A stretch of 64,000 bases of DNA from Burkholderiaceae bacterium 26 (lineage in GTDB: Bacteria > Pseudomonadota > Gammaproteobacteria > Burkholderiales > Burkholderiaceae). The stretch spans positions 35,415-99,414 of the forward strand of contig JYOB01000014.1 of NCBI GenBank assembly GCA_000955795.1. Reading direction: 5' to 3'. The notes under the pieces are model-generated. The model was not told where the DNA came from. It saw only the letters and a list, made by a program, of their open reading frames with translations, and made no database searches. The first letter of the stretch is position 1. Each line of letters begins with the position of its first letter. Both the position numbers and the translations under genes were made by a program. Shown here piece by piece: positions 42,510 to 51,229 of this stretch.

Positions 42510-45500
42510 CCACGCCAAGCTGCAGAAAGCCGTCGCAGCGGCCAAAGAGAACAATCTGCCAGTGCAGCCGCCAAAGTGCCCGAGTTGCGACAAGTCGGGC
42601 CTGACGATGCTCGTGACGCTGTACGCTGCCCTGCCGCCACAGTACTTTCGGCCAGGAGAATCCGACTGGATACAGTTGGCCGACATGCTCGATCAGCAGG
42701 GCTACCTCGCTGGCCGGCCGTTGCAAGCATCGCAATATGTGCTGCGCCGCATGCGCGCCGGGTGGCTCTATGTCTACTATCCGGAAGACCCCTCGTGGGA
42801 AATCTACACCGTGCAGCCTGACGGGCGTATGCAACGCATGGCGCCGGATCTGGCCGGGGCCATGGGCGGTCATCCTGCAACATGTTCGCGCTTGGCCAAC
42901 ACCCCGGATGCACTGCTGCTCACCATCGCCGAGCCAACGAAGCGTCCCACCGCCTGGATCGGCTTCTCGGATGCACGCTGGACGAAGCGCGTGCGTGACA
43001 ACGTGGCCAAGGACCCGGCCGCCTTCCACATGAAGAAGATCATGCCGAAGAAGGTGTGCGAGTCGACCGTGATGGCCAACATGGGACCGTTGAGCCTGAT
43101 TGGCGATGGCCTACTGAAGAACCAGGTGATGGGGTTCCAGCAGCGCGTTGATCGTCGCACCTTGCTGGTGGAGGCTTACAGCCGGCCCGCGCCGTGCACG
43201 GAAGCCTCGCTCTTGAACGTCATGAAGCGCAACAACGCTCCGTACAAGATCGAGGGACTTCTGTTGCCGCTGGAAGATGACATTGGCATCGCCACGCAGT
43301 TGAACTATTACCGCAACTGCGCGCTGGCCGACATCATGGGGAATACGGACGGGAAGGGAAAACCGTACACCGATGCCGATCGTGACTTGATGGCCACTGC
43401 CGGGTTGATTGAGAGCACGCCGTTTGGAAACCAGAAAGGCAAAGTGGAAGCCATGCTGGATACTCAAGCGTACAAAAAATACCTTGAGAGCTATCACCGA
43501 TGCGCCGACGCCTCTGCCGATTTCGACAAGCGTTCTGCTGACTACATCGCGTGGATGCAGTTCGTGCCGCAGCGGCGGCATCCCGAACTGTTCGACCCGA
43601 AGGACAAGCAGATGGGCGCCCTGCTCGGCCACTGCGTCGCCAACATATTTGAAGGGTGCGGAGTCAGCAAAGACGAATTCGATAAGGTGCTGCTCGCCCA
43701 GCTGACACTCGACACGGTAAGTGCGCAGCAACTGTTCTGGAGAGGCATTGCCGCCAATCAAGATGATCTCCTGTCCTTGCTGTCGCCACATAAAGGAAAG
43801 GTGGGTGAAGGCACCAAGATGTATGTGGAAGGGCGCGAGCAGATCGCCTTCCTCCGTGAGGTACGCGAGTTAAAGAACGAGGCAGCACACCTCAATGCGG
43901 AAAGTGCCAAGCGATTGATGCAAGCTGTCGGTGCGCGCGCCCGTCAGTTGCTCAAAGCCAACCCCAAGCTCTACCGTCAGACGTTCCGGCGCATCCAGGC
44001 GGCAGCGTTGACTGCAGAAGACGTGGCCTTCATCCAAGTGCCAGGCAAGGGCGGCGCCTCCGCCCTGGTCGCCAGCCTGCGCCGAAAGCAAGGCGAAGCT
44101 GTCGACAAAGGGCTAAGCGTCGGCACCCCAAAGACGCCCTACAACCGACCGTTACCCGCCGATGCGGTACCGGATGGCATGAAGAGCCAGGCAGGCGGCA
44201 AGATCATGACCAAGGTGCCCAAGACCACCAAGCAGATCGACGAGTATTTCGATGTGCTTGGTAAGGAGTGGCGCAAGGGCGAGACGATGCCCGCGCAATT
44301 CAACAAGATCGCCGAGATTGCGGATGTTACGCACGCACTGCCCGAGCATGAAGTCTTCAAGATGAAGGAAGACCTTTCGCTGACGGGGGCCAAAGTCTAC
44401 GCCGCTGCGTCAGCAGGACTTGCCGTGCTGCGGATTTTTTCTCTTGCTCAAAGCGTAAACGAGCTTGGTGTCGATATCAGCGAGGCGCAATCCGGTGACG
44501 CCAACTGGAAGCGTTTGACGAAAGACCTGATGGAAGCCAGCGCATCGGCAATTGCGATCTGGCAGGCGGGATATGAACTCAAATACGTTGCTGAGCAGAT
44601 AGCCCATCAGGGCGTTAAGACGGCGGAGTACTACCGACTGTCCGCCATTGCCGGCAGGCTTGTGCTTGCGGTTTCCGTGATCGAAGGCACCGCGGGCATC
44701 TTGGATGGAGCCCAACTGTGGCGAGAAGGCGACCGTGTCGCTGGCGGCCTGAAGATGACTGCGGGTGGCACCAGTGCTGCAAGCGGCGCCGCCTACTATC
44801 TCTACACGCGCATGGTGGCGAAGGCTGCGTTAAGAGGAATGGCAGAGCGCGCCGCCATTACAACCATGGGTGAGGCAGCCGCAGGCCTGGCTGCTGCGGG
44901 CGAAGCAGCCGCAGTGGGGGCGGAGGTGTCGGTTGAGGCTCCTCCGCTTGCCATGTGGATTGGTATTGCTTCTGCAGCCCTGACCGCGACGTCATGGGGC
45001 TTCAGCTACCTCGCGGATCACTTCACTACAAGCCCGTTTGAAAAATGGGCGAGCCGCTCACTGCTCCGCAAGAATCGGACTTCGGATTGGGGAAATGCGT
45101 ATGCGACAACCCGGCAGCAGCTCGACGCACTGCTGCGCCTGTTTTACTCGGTCAAACTTGAAAAAGCGTCTGCGTTTGGCAACCCAAACGCCATGAAGAT
45201 CGAGATCCCGGTGTTTGGCGACGCCACCGAGATGGACATCCAGGTCAAAGCCCCGAAATCTTCCGGACAAGGTGTGATTGCGAGATACCAACTCAATGGT
45301 GCGGGTCGGTCAAAGGCGTCCGCCAAGGAATTCCATCTCGAAAACGTGATTCGCTCGCCTGCAGCAGCGCAAGTGCACGCCCAGGCGAGCCTAGAAGGTG
45401 ATGGCTTGTCTATCCTGATCTGGATTGGTGAAGGCTCAAGCCTCCAGGCCAATACGATCAAGAACGCGATCACAGACGCGATCCTCCCTGGCGCAGGCGT

Positions 45501-45651
45501 CTATCGCACTGGCAAAGCATTGATCCAGGGCGTACCTGCTGCCGAAGTGCAGTACTGGCCCAACCGCGCCGCATACAAGGATTTCGTGGTGGATGGCCGC
45601 TCCGCCGATGATGTAGCAGAAAGCAAGGAAAAGGAGCCTGCCCATGGTTAA
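42502..45651 (+). CDS. VasX-like T6SS effector, predicted pore-forming toxin
   Basis: A 1049-residue protein. The N-terminal region matches the toxin VasX N-terminal domain: two CxxC-like cysteines in 'KCPSCDKSG' (about 24-33) and 'YVLRRMRAGWLYVYY' (about 83-97). The middle is helical and hydrophilic. Hydrophobic segments occur near 628-650, 710-735, 755-780 and 815-835, consistent with colicin-like membrane insertion. VasX and relatives are delivered by type VI secretion and depolarise target membranes. The start overlaps the adaptor gene. The two genes downstream code for membrane proteins, probable immunity. The toxin class is by homology. Confidence 0.85.
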   Translation: MPDHAKLQKAVAAAKENNLPVQPPKCPSCDKSGLTMLVTLYAALPPQYFRPGESDWIQLADMLDQQGYLAGRPLQASQYVLRRMRAGWLYVYYPEDPSWEIYTVQPDGRMQRMAPDLAGAMGGHPATCSRLANTPDALLLTIAEPTKRPTAWIGFSDARWTKRVRDNVAKDPAAFHMKKIMPKKVCESTVMANMGPLSLIGDGLLKNQVMGFQQRVDRRTLLVEAYSRPAPCTEASLLNVMKRNNAPYKIEGLLLPLEDDIGIATQLNYYRNCALADIMGNTDGKGKPYTDADRDLMATAGLIESTPFGNQKGKVEAMLDTQAYKKYLESYHRCADASADFDKRSADYIAWMQFVPQRRHPELFDPKDKQMGALLGHCVANIFEGCGVSKDEFDKVLLAQLTLDTVSAQQLFWRGIAANQDDLLSLLSPHKGKVGEGTKMYVEGREQIAFLREVRELKNEAAHLNAESAKRLMQAVGARARQLLKANPKLYRQTFRRIQAAALTAEDVAFIQVPGKGGASALVASLRRKQGEAVDKGLSVGTPKTPYNRPLPADAVPDGMKSQAGGKIMTKVPKTTKQIDEYFDVLGKEWRKGETMPAQFNKIAEIADVTHALPEHEVFKMKEDLSLTGAKVYAAASAGLAVLRIFSLAQSVNELGVDISEAQSGDANWKRLTKDLMEASASAIAIWQAGYELKYVAEQIAHQGVKTAEYYRLSAIAGRLVLAVSVIEGTAGILDGAQLWREGDRVAGGLKMTAGGTSAASGAAYYLYTRMVAKAALRGMAERAAITTMGEAAAGLAAAGEAAAVGAEVSVEAPPLAMWIGIASAALTATSWGFSYLADHFTTSPFEKWASRSLLRKNRTSDWGNAYATTRQQLDALLRLFYSVKLEKASAFGNPNAMKIEIPVFGDATEMDIQVKAPKSSGQGVIARYQLNGAGRSKASAKEFHLENVIRSPAAAQVHAQASLEGDGLSILIWIGEGSSLQANTIKNAITDAILPGAGVYRTGKALIQGVPAAEVQYWPNRAAYKDFVVDGRSADDVAESKEKEPAHG

Positions 45652-45659
45652 GAGGTGGC

Positions 45660-46796
45660 ATGCGTAAGTCGTCTGATCTTTCGCCGTACCCTGCTGCGTC
45701 TGACGGCTCGCAACCGTTGATGCAGGGCGAACTGCCGCGCCATAGCGATGCAACACCCGAAGCCCCACCGCGCAGCATCGTCAAGCTTGACTCCCGCTCC
45801 ATGGTTTGGGCCTACGACGAGATCGCCTCCGACGTGGAAGCACTCAGCCCCTTTATGGCGCTTGCCTTGCTATTCATGCTGGCGTTCATCGTGCCGGCGT
45901 CGATACTCATCATCCTTGACGACAAGCAGCCCTGGTCGGGCCGACTCATCATGGGTGCGATCGCGGCCGTGCTGACTCCGGGCTTTGTTGCCGGAATCAT
46001 CTATTTGCTCAAAATCAGCCTATTCAGCCGGTACGCCGACCTGCACTTCAACCGAAAGGCGCGCAGCGTGTACACGCAAGAGGGCAAGATCGCCGTTCGG
46101 CTGGACTGGAACCATGTGCGGCCATTTGCGTCAGCCGTGCCCGGGCCGCTCACTATGGGTGCGCTCCCCGCCTGGGCCTTGACGCTGGTCGAGTTCAGCG
46201 CAGGCGCATCGCCGCGGCCGATACAGCGCCTGCAGGTGCAAGGCATCCTGCCCGACCGCGATGCGTGCCAGCGCCTCTGGGAGCTCATTCGACGCTACAT
46301 GGACGAGGCGCCGGAACAGGTACCTGAACTTGAGGTGGTACGCGGTGGCCGTACATGGCAGAGCGCACTGCTCGACTTTGGGCCGATGCGCGAAGTCAGC
46401 CTCGCCGATTCGTCAGAGGAGATGGAAGCCGGTGTCATCGGTCGCTTACGCAAGCGTAACTGGTGGCCAGTCATCGGACCATTTCGCATCTTCTGGTGGA
46501 CCGCGTTCTGGCCGGGGCCACTGTCGACGATTCTGTACGAGCGTTTCCGGCGCGAAGCGCTTCTGCCCGCCGCGTGGACGGCAGAGGAAGCGCCGACAGC
46601 TAGAGAAGCGAACCCATACCGCTTCCGAAGCCAAGCCTCCGACGAACGCGCGGGCCGACGCAAGGCAACCTGGATCATCGGCATTGTGTGCACCGGCTGT
46701 ATCGCGGTCGGCGCGAGCGTATGGGCATTCGCATTCCACGTTGCTTTTCAGTCATTCTTGGCGGAAATCTGGGGCGAACTCTTTCACAAGCTTTAA
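45660..46796 (+). CDS. DUF6708-like membrane protein, candidate immunity or accessory protein
   Basis: A 378-residue protein. Two hydrophobic segments are at about 64-88 and 98-120, a soluble region with 'LHFNRKARSVYTQEGKIAVRLDW' follows, then a segment near 270-290 and a C-terminal one at 335-360. The 'FNRKxRxVY' region resembles DUF6708 proteins that sit beside VasX-type effectors. It starts 8 bases after the effector stop (AGAGGTGG site). Location and membrane topology fit immunity to a pore former, but this is inference. Confidence 0.7.
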   Translation: MRKSSDLSPYPAASDGSQPLMQGELPRHSDATPEAPPRSIVKLDSRSMVWAYDEIASDVEALSPFMALALLFMLAFIVPASILIILDDKQPWSGRLIMGAIAAVLTPGFVAGIIYLLKISLFSRYADLHFNRKARSVYTQEGKIAVRLDWNHVRPFASAVPGPLTMGALPAWALTLVEFSAGASPRPIQRLQVQGILPDRDACQRLWELIRRYMDEAPEQVPELEVVRGGRTWQSALLDFGPMREVSLADSSEEMEAGVIGRLRKRNWWPVIGPFRIFWWTAFWPGPLSTILYERFRREALLPAAWTAEEAPTAREANPYRFRSQASDERAGRRKATWIIGIVCTGCIAVGASVWAFAFHVAFQSFLAEIWGELFHKL

Positions 46797-46817
46797 GAAA
46801 CTAAGCAACGCAAGACC

Positions 46818-47573
46818 ATGGACGCTCTATCGACTCCCCCCTCACGCCACCAGCCTCTGCGCTGGTACGGCGCCCTTGTCGCGCTGCTGCTCATAACCGG
46901 TGGCCTGTGCCTGATGTTCGGCCAGTCGCAAGATATCGGCTGGCTCGAACAATTGGGCTGGCGGCTCAACTACGATACCGTCAGCGTTGCATTGCTGTGG
47001 CTGGGCGGTCTGCTGATGCTGCCGCAACTGGCGTATTCGCTCTGGGTGCATCGCGGGCCGGGCAGGCATGGTGGTCGGCTACAACAGGCGGGCTTCGTCA
47101 TCGCCGCGCTGGTTGCCATTGCAGTGCTGTGGATCGCGCCCGAAAGCGTCAGTATCGACAAGTATCAGGGTGGCGACTCCAGCGCCTATGGCGAGTCCGG
47201 TGACAACGAGATGAACCGCTCATCCACGTTCGCACTGTGCAGCCTGCGACACTTACCCGGTGTCTGGATGCATCGCTACTTTGATCCGGAGCACCAGCAA
47301 TACGCGCCAGACAGAACAAGCCGTACTGTATGGCGAGGCGAACACGGCCTGCTCTCCGGTGTGCAAGACACCTATGAATGGCACGCCGTTGCACCTGATT
47401 ACGTGTCGAGCGCGCAAGGTGACACAGCCGCGAGCCAACCCGTCGGGTACGAATGTTTGGTGCAGACACAGCGCTATTTCGGGCCGTTCGTGGTTTCGAA
47501 TCGAACCTTTGTGAGCGGCTCGGCTGACTTTGCGACCTTTCCGGAATGCAAACCCATCCTAGGCCGCCAGTAA
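46818..47573 (+). CDS. Membrane protein of the T6SS cassette, unknown function
   Basis: A 251-residue protein not recognised as a known family. Three hydrophobic segments (about 15-35, 54-72, 88-108) are followed by a mainly periplasmic C-terminal domain with four cysteines ('FALCSLRHLPGVWMHRYF', 'YECLVQTQRYFG', 'FPECKPILG'). It begins 21 bases after the preceding gene and is the last gene of the cassette. It could be a second immunity protein or an accessory factor. Confidence 0.7.
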   Translation: MDALSTPPSRHQPLRWYGALVALLLITGGLCLMFGQSQDIGWLEQLGWRLNYDTVSVALLWLGGLLMLPQLAYSLWVHRGPGRHGGRLQQAGFVIAALVAIAVLWIAPESVSIDKYQGGDSSAYGESGDNEMNRSSTFALCSLRHLPGVWMHRYFDPEHQQYAPDRTSRTVWRGEHGLLSGVQDTYEWHAVAPDYVSSAQGDTAASQPVGYECLVQTQRYFGPFVVSNRTFVSGSADFATFPECKPILGRQ

Positions 47574-47734
47574 CACCCTCCCAAACCCCGTCAACTCAGC
47601 GGGCCGCCGCCGCGCCCGCAGCGGCCCTGGCATCCAACTAAGCCTGATGCTGTGGATGGCCGACGGCAACGAGTTGAACGGTGCGGCGCGCCCACGCCGC
47701 TCCGCGTCCAGTAACCAAGTGACACCGTGCTGCG

Positions 47735-47791
47735 TCAAGTGCCCGCCACCGGCTACATCCTGGGCGGGATGGCGATTGTGGCGGTGCCCTG
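47735..47791 (+). pseudogene. Remnant of the 3' end of a beta-propeller lactonase gene
   Basis: The last 18 codons end in GMAIVAVP and stop, the same as the intact gene at 39689-41221. The stretch from GGCGGGATGG to the stop differs by one base (GTGA against CTGA context), and 'ATGYILGGMAIVAVP' aligns with 'ATGNIPRGMAIVAVP'. No open frame leads into it. Confidence 0.75.
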
Positions 47792-47820
47792 AAACGCCTG
47801 CCGGTTCAGACCTCTAGCCG

Positions 47821-47859
47821 GAGCCCCCTGCGCACGCACGGGGCTCTGTTTTGTTTTTT
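47821..47859 (+). terminator. Terminator following the propeller-gene remnant
   Basis: GAGCCCC pairs with GGGGCTC around 12 bases and is followed by TGTTTTGTTTTTTG. It serves a 3' end that no longer has a gene, or ends the T6SS cassette transcript. Confidence 0.8.
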
Positions 47860-47898
47860 GCTTCCCGGCGCGGGCGCACGCAGCAGCCCGCAACAAGC

Positions 47899-49533
47899 TC
47901 ACACGTCGATCGCCGAGGTGGAGTTCACCTTGCGGCGCAGCTCGTACTTCTGGATCTTGCCCGTCGACGTCTTGGGCAGCGGCCCGAAGAACACGGCCTT
48001 GGGCACCTTGAAGCCGGCCAGCAATGTCTTGCAATGCGCGATCAGGTCTTCTGCGGTGGCGGTGGCGCCGTCCTTGAGTTCAACGAAGGCGCACGGTGTT
48101 TCGCCCCACTTGGCGTCGGGCTGGGCGACCACGGCTGCGGCCAGCACGGCGGGGTGCCGATACAGCGCGTCTTCCACTTCCACGCTGGAGATGTTCTCTC
48201 CGCCGGAGATGATGATGTCCTTGCTGCGGTCCTTGATCTTGATGTAGCCGTCGGGCATGCAGACGCCCAGATCGCCGGTGTGGAACCAACCGCCGGCAAA
48301 TGCCTCGCGCGTGGCCTTCTCGTTCTTGAGGTAGCCCTTCATACAGATGTTGCCGCGGAACATGATTTCGCCAATGGTCTCGCCATCGGCCGGCACGAGC
48401 TGCATGGTTTCCGGGTCGAGCACCGCCACTTGCGATTGCAGGTGATACCGCACGCCCTGGCGCGCCTTCATGGTGGCGCGGTCGTGCTCGGGCAGCGTGC
48501 GCCATTCGTCCTGCTCGGCACAGACGGCGGCAGGGCCGTACACCTCGGTCAGGCCGTAGACGTGCGTCAGCTCGAAGCCCATGGCTTCCATCTGCGCCAG
48601 CACGGCGGCCGGCGGCGGTGCACCCGCCACCATGCCGCGCACCGGCCCGCGCAGGCCCTCGCGCCAAGCAGGCGGCGCGTTCACCAGCGCGGTGTGCACG
48701 ATGGGCGCTGCGCAGTAATGCGTCACGCCCTCGTCGCGCATGAGGTCGAACACCAGCTTCGGCTCGAACTTGCGCAGGCAGACGTTCACGCCCGCGCGCG
48801 CCGCGATCGTCCACGGGAAGCACCAGCCGTTGCAGTGGAACATCGGCAGCGTCCAGAGGTAGACCGGGTGCTTGGGCAGATCCCACTCCAGGATGTTCGA
48901 TACCGCGTTGATGGTGGCGCCACGATGGTGATAGACCACGCCTTTCGGGTCGCCCGTGGTGCCCGAGGTGTAGTTCAGCGCAATCGCATCCCACTCATCT
49001 GCCGGCATCTGCCAGTCGTAGTGCGGGTCGCCCAAGGCCAGGAAGGATTCGTAATCGGTATCGCCAAACGGCTCGGCCTGCGGGCCCAGGGCATCGTTGA
49101 CGGCAATCACCTTCAGGCCGGGAATCTCCAGCGCCATCTGGCGGGCCAAGTCGGCAAACTCGGTATCGGCCAGCAGCACGCGAGCCTCGCCATGGCGCAG
49201 CATGAAGACGAGGTTGGCCGCGTCCAGGCGAATGTTCAGCGCATTGAGCACGCCGCCCGCCATCGGCACCCCAAAATGGGCCTCCACCATGGCCGGCGTG
49301 TTCGGCAAGAGCGCCGCCACCGTGTCGCCACGGCCCACGCCGGCCAGCGACAGCGCACTGGCCAGGCGGCGCGCGCGCACATAGGTGTCGCGCCAGTTCT
49401 GGCGCACGGGGCCGTGCACGATCGCCAGGCGGTCACCATAGACGTCTGCCGCGCGGGCAAGAAACTCGATCGGGGTGAGCGGGACGAAGTTGGCCGCGTT
49501 GCGGGCCAGACCGCTATCAAAATCCGTGGGCAT
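47899..49533 (-). CDS. Acyl-CoA ligase (AMP-binding, medium/long-chain fatty acid type)
   Basis: A 544-residue adenylate-forming enzyme with 'NYTSGTTGDPKGV' (P-loop, about 178-190), 'HVYGLTEVYGPA' (A5) and 'GWFHTGDLGVCMPDGYIKIKDRSKD' (A7-A8) split by a glycine. It also has the C-terminal lysine in 'KTSTGKIQKYELR'. It activates a fatty or aryl acid to its CoA thioester. ATG 49533 follows GGAGACACAGCA. It is divergent from a Crp-type regulator with an operator-like dyad between, suggesting control by that regulator. Confidence 0.93.
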   Translation of the reverse strand: MPTDFDSGLARNAANFVPLTPIEFLARAADVYGDRLAIVHGPVRQNWRDTYVRARRLASALSLAGVGRGDTVAALLPNTPAMVEAHFGVPMAGGVLNALNIRLDAANLVFMLRHGEARVLLADTEFADLARQMALEIPGLKVIAVNDALGPQAEPFGDTDYESFLALGDPHYDWQMPADEWDAIALNYTSGTTGDPKGVVYHHRGATINAVSNILEWDLPKHPVYLWTLPMFHCNGWCFPWTIAARAGVNVCLRKFEPKLVFDLMRDEGVTHYCAAPIVHTALVNAPPAWREGLRGPVRGMVAGAPPPAAVLAQMEAMGFELTHVYGLTEVYGPAAVCAEQDEWRTLPEHDRATMKARQGVRYHLQSQVAVLDPETMQLVPADGETIGEIMFRGNICMKGYLKNEKATREAFAGGWFHTGDLGVCMPDGYIKIKDRSKDIIISGGENISSVEVEDALYRHPAVLAAAVVAQPDAKWGETPCAFVELKDGATATAEDLIAHCKTLLAGFKVPKAVFFGPLPKTSTGKIQKYELRRKVNSTSAIDV

Positions 49534-49605
49534 TGCTGTGTCTCCGTGCGCCGGGCGCTGTTGCTTTTTGTTGGGCAACGCTATCATCTGCCGGCTCCCG
49601 CACTC

Positions 49606-49621
49606 TGTCACCTGAATGACA
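49606..49621. promoter_or_regulatory. Candidate Crp/Fnr-type operator 1
   Basis: TGTCA-CCTGAA-TGACA in the divergent region between the acyl-CoA ligase and crp-like genes. The same pattern, within the shared context CTCTGTCACC, is found at 50450-50465. Confidence 0.6.
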
Positions 49622-49727
49622 AACCGCCCGGAAACCCGCGTCACACCAAGGCTGACGGGTTTCTTACAAAGCGACGGCTGAGCCCCACGCGCCCCCGCCA
49701 CCCTTTGACCGAGTGCCCACGCCTGCC

Positions 49728-50435
49728 ATGAACGCCACCCGCGCCCCCACGCCTGCCACGCCCGCCACGCAACTGGAAGGCCATGCGTGGTTCACCGCGC
49801 TGGCGCCTGAACATCAGGCCCTGGCCGCGCGAGAAACCCTGCTGCAGGCATTCGAGCCCGGCGCCTTCATTGCCCGGCGCGGCGAGCCGTCTCGCTACTG
49901 GATCGGCGTCGACACCGGCCTCATCAAGCTGGCGGTTTACACCTCCGACGGGCGCGGCTGCACATTCTCGGGCGTGCCCGCGGGCGGCTGGTGCGGCGAG
50001 GGCAGCGTCATCAAGCGCGAAGACCGCCGCTATGACGTGATCGCCATCCGCACCTCACAAGTGCTGCTGGTGCCCGAACCCGTGTTCAACACGCTGCTTG
50101 CGCAGAGCCTGCCGTTTGCCAGCTTTGTGGTGCGGCAGCTCAACGAACGCATGGGCCAGTTCATTGCCACCGTGCAGAACGACCGCCTGCTGAGCGCCGA
50201 TGCGCGCGTGGCGCAAGCGATTGCGCAGTTGTTCCACCCGGCGCTGTACCCGCGCACGAGCAGCGTGCTGGAACTGTCGCAGGAAGAGATCGGGCTGCTG
50301 ACGGGGCTGTCGCGCCAGCGCGTCAACCGCGCGCTGCAACGCCTGGCCGAAGGCGGAATGATCGCGCTGTCATATCAGACCATCCGCGTGACCGACCTTG
50401 AGCGGCTGCGGCTCTTCGGCCTGTCGGAGCTGTAA
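49728..50435 (+). CDS. Crp/Fnr-family transcriptional regulator
   Basis: A 235-residue protein with a cyclic-nucleotide-binding-like domain (about 25-140, 'FEPGAFIARRGEPSRYWIGVDTG' region) and a C-terminal helix-turn-helix ('LSQEEIGLLTGLSRQRVNRAL', about 178-198). It lacks the Fnr cysteine cluster. An in-frame GTG at 49713 is a possible earlier start. It is divergent from the acyl-CoA ligase, and TGTCA-N6-TGACA dyads stand before it and after it. Confidence 0.92.
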   Translation: MNATRAPTPATPATQLEGHAWFTALAPEHQALAARETLLQAFEPGAFIARRGEPSRYWIGVDTGLIKLAVYTSDGRGCTFSGVPAGGWCGEGSVIKREDRRYDVIAIRTSQVLLVPEPVFNTLLAQSLPFASFVVRQLNERMGQFIATVQNDRLLSADARVAQAIAQLFHPALYPRTSSVLELSQEEIGLLTGLSRQRVNRALQRLAEGGMIALSYQTIRVTDLERLRLFGLSEL

Positions 50436-50449
50436 GCGGCGCCCGACTC

Positions 50450-50465
50450 TGTCACCCGAGCGACA
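50450..50465. promoter_or_regulatory. Candidate Crp/Fnr-type operator 2
   Basis: TGTCA-CCCGAG-CGACA is found 15 bases after the crp-like stop and 70 bases before the next gene. It matches operator 1. Confidence 0.55.
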
Positions 50466-50535
50466 TTGCCCCTGTTGCACGCAGACTTAGAATCCTGCGA
50501 CAGTCGCGCTTCACCCGCCGCCTTATCGGTCAGCC

Positions 50536-51207
50536 ATGCCACTCATCAGCCGTGCCCATGTCCGTCTCTCGCGCCTGCGCTTTCCGTTTGCGGTGCGCGT
50601 GCAGGCCGAGCGGGGCAGCGCGTGCCTGCGCGATGCCAATGGGCGGCGCGAAGTGCGCCCGGGCGATCCGTTTGTCGTGCCCGCCTTCGCGCATTTCGGC
50701 TGCGAGATACCGGGCACCGTATGGCAGCCATGCTCAATCAGCTTCAAGGCCGTGCCCGACGCGGGCTGCCCGCGCATGGCCGCCATTCAGCATGACAAGC
50801 CCTGGGCGCGCGCAGCGGCCACGCTGGTGTTTGAACACCCCGCGCAGGCGTGGAAAGCGGCCTTGTTGAGCGAGTGCTGGCAGGCCTGCCCGCGTCAGGT
50901 GCGGGCGCGTCTGTTTGCAGAAGGCGAAGCGCTGCATGCCCTGGTGCGCGAGCAACGCGCCGCGTGGGCGCTGTACCAGTTGGCGCAGATGTGCGGCAGT
51001 GCCGAGCCCGACGCCGAAGCGCTGCACGCGCTGGCCCGGCGGGCTGGCCTGCGCAACGTGCGCACGCTAGACGACACATGCGCAAGCCTGTTCGGTGTGG
51101 AACTGAGCGCCCTGCTGGCGGGCAACGCAGATTCGGCTGGCGGTGCGGCACACGGCAACGCCGCCACCTTGGAGCGGTGGGCGCAGCCGCTGGCGATGGC
51201 TGTTTAA
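50536..51207 (+). CDS. Uncharacterised protein with cupin-like N-terminus
   Basis: A 223-residue protein not assigned to a family. The first 80 residues ('RDANGRREVRPGDPFVVPAFAHFGCEIPG' region) resemble the cupin-like part of AraC regulators. The C-terminal part ('LARRAGLRNVRTLDDTCASLFG') looks like a single degenerate helix-turn-helix. It may be a shortened AraC-type regulator. A Crp-type dyad lies upstream, and it ends 22 bases before the convergent bestrophin gene. Confidence 0.65.
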   Translation: MPLISRAHVRLSRLRFPFAVRVQAERGSACLRDANGRREVRPGDPFVVPAFAHFGCEIPGTVWQPCSISFKAVPDAGCPRMAAIQHDKPWARAAATLVFEHPAQAWKAALLSECWQACPRQVRARLFAEGEALHALVREQRAAWALYQLAQMCGSAEPDAEALHALARRAGLRNVRTLDDTCASLFGVELSALLAGNADSAGGAAHGNAATLERWAQPLAMAV

Positions 51208-51229
51208 ACCTTGCGCGGCAACCGCCGCA

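Larger units (their letters stand above)
47574..47898. other. Gap after the T6SS cassette
   Basis: 325 bases. It contains a GGGCCG/CGGCCC inverted repeat near 47608-47632, the propeller-gene remnant at 47735-47791 and its terminator at 47821-47859. No intact gene. Confidence 0.6.
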
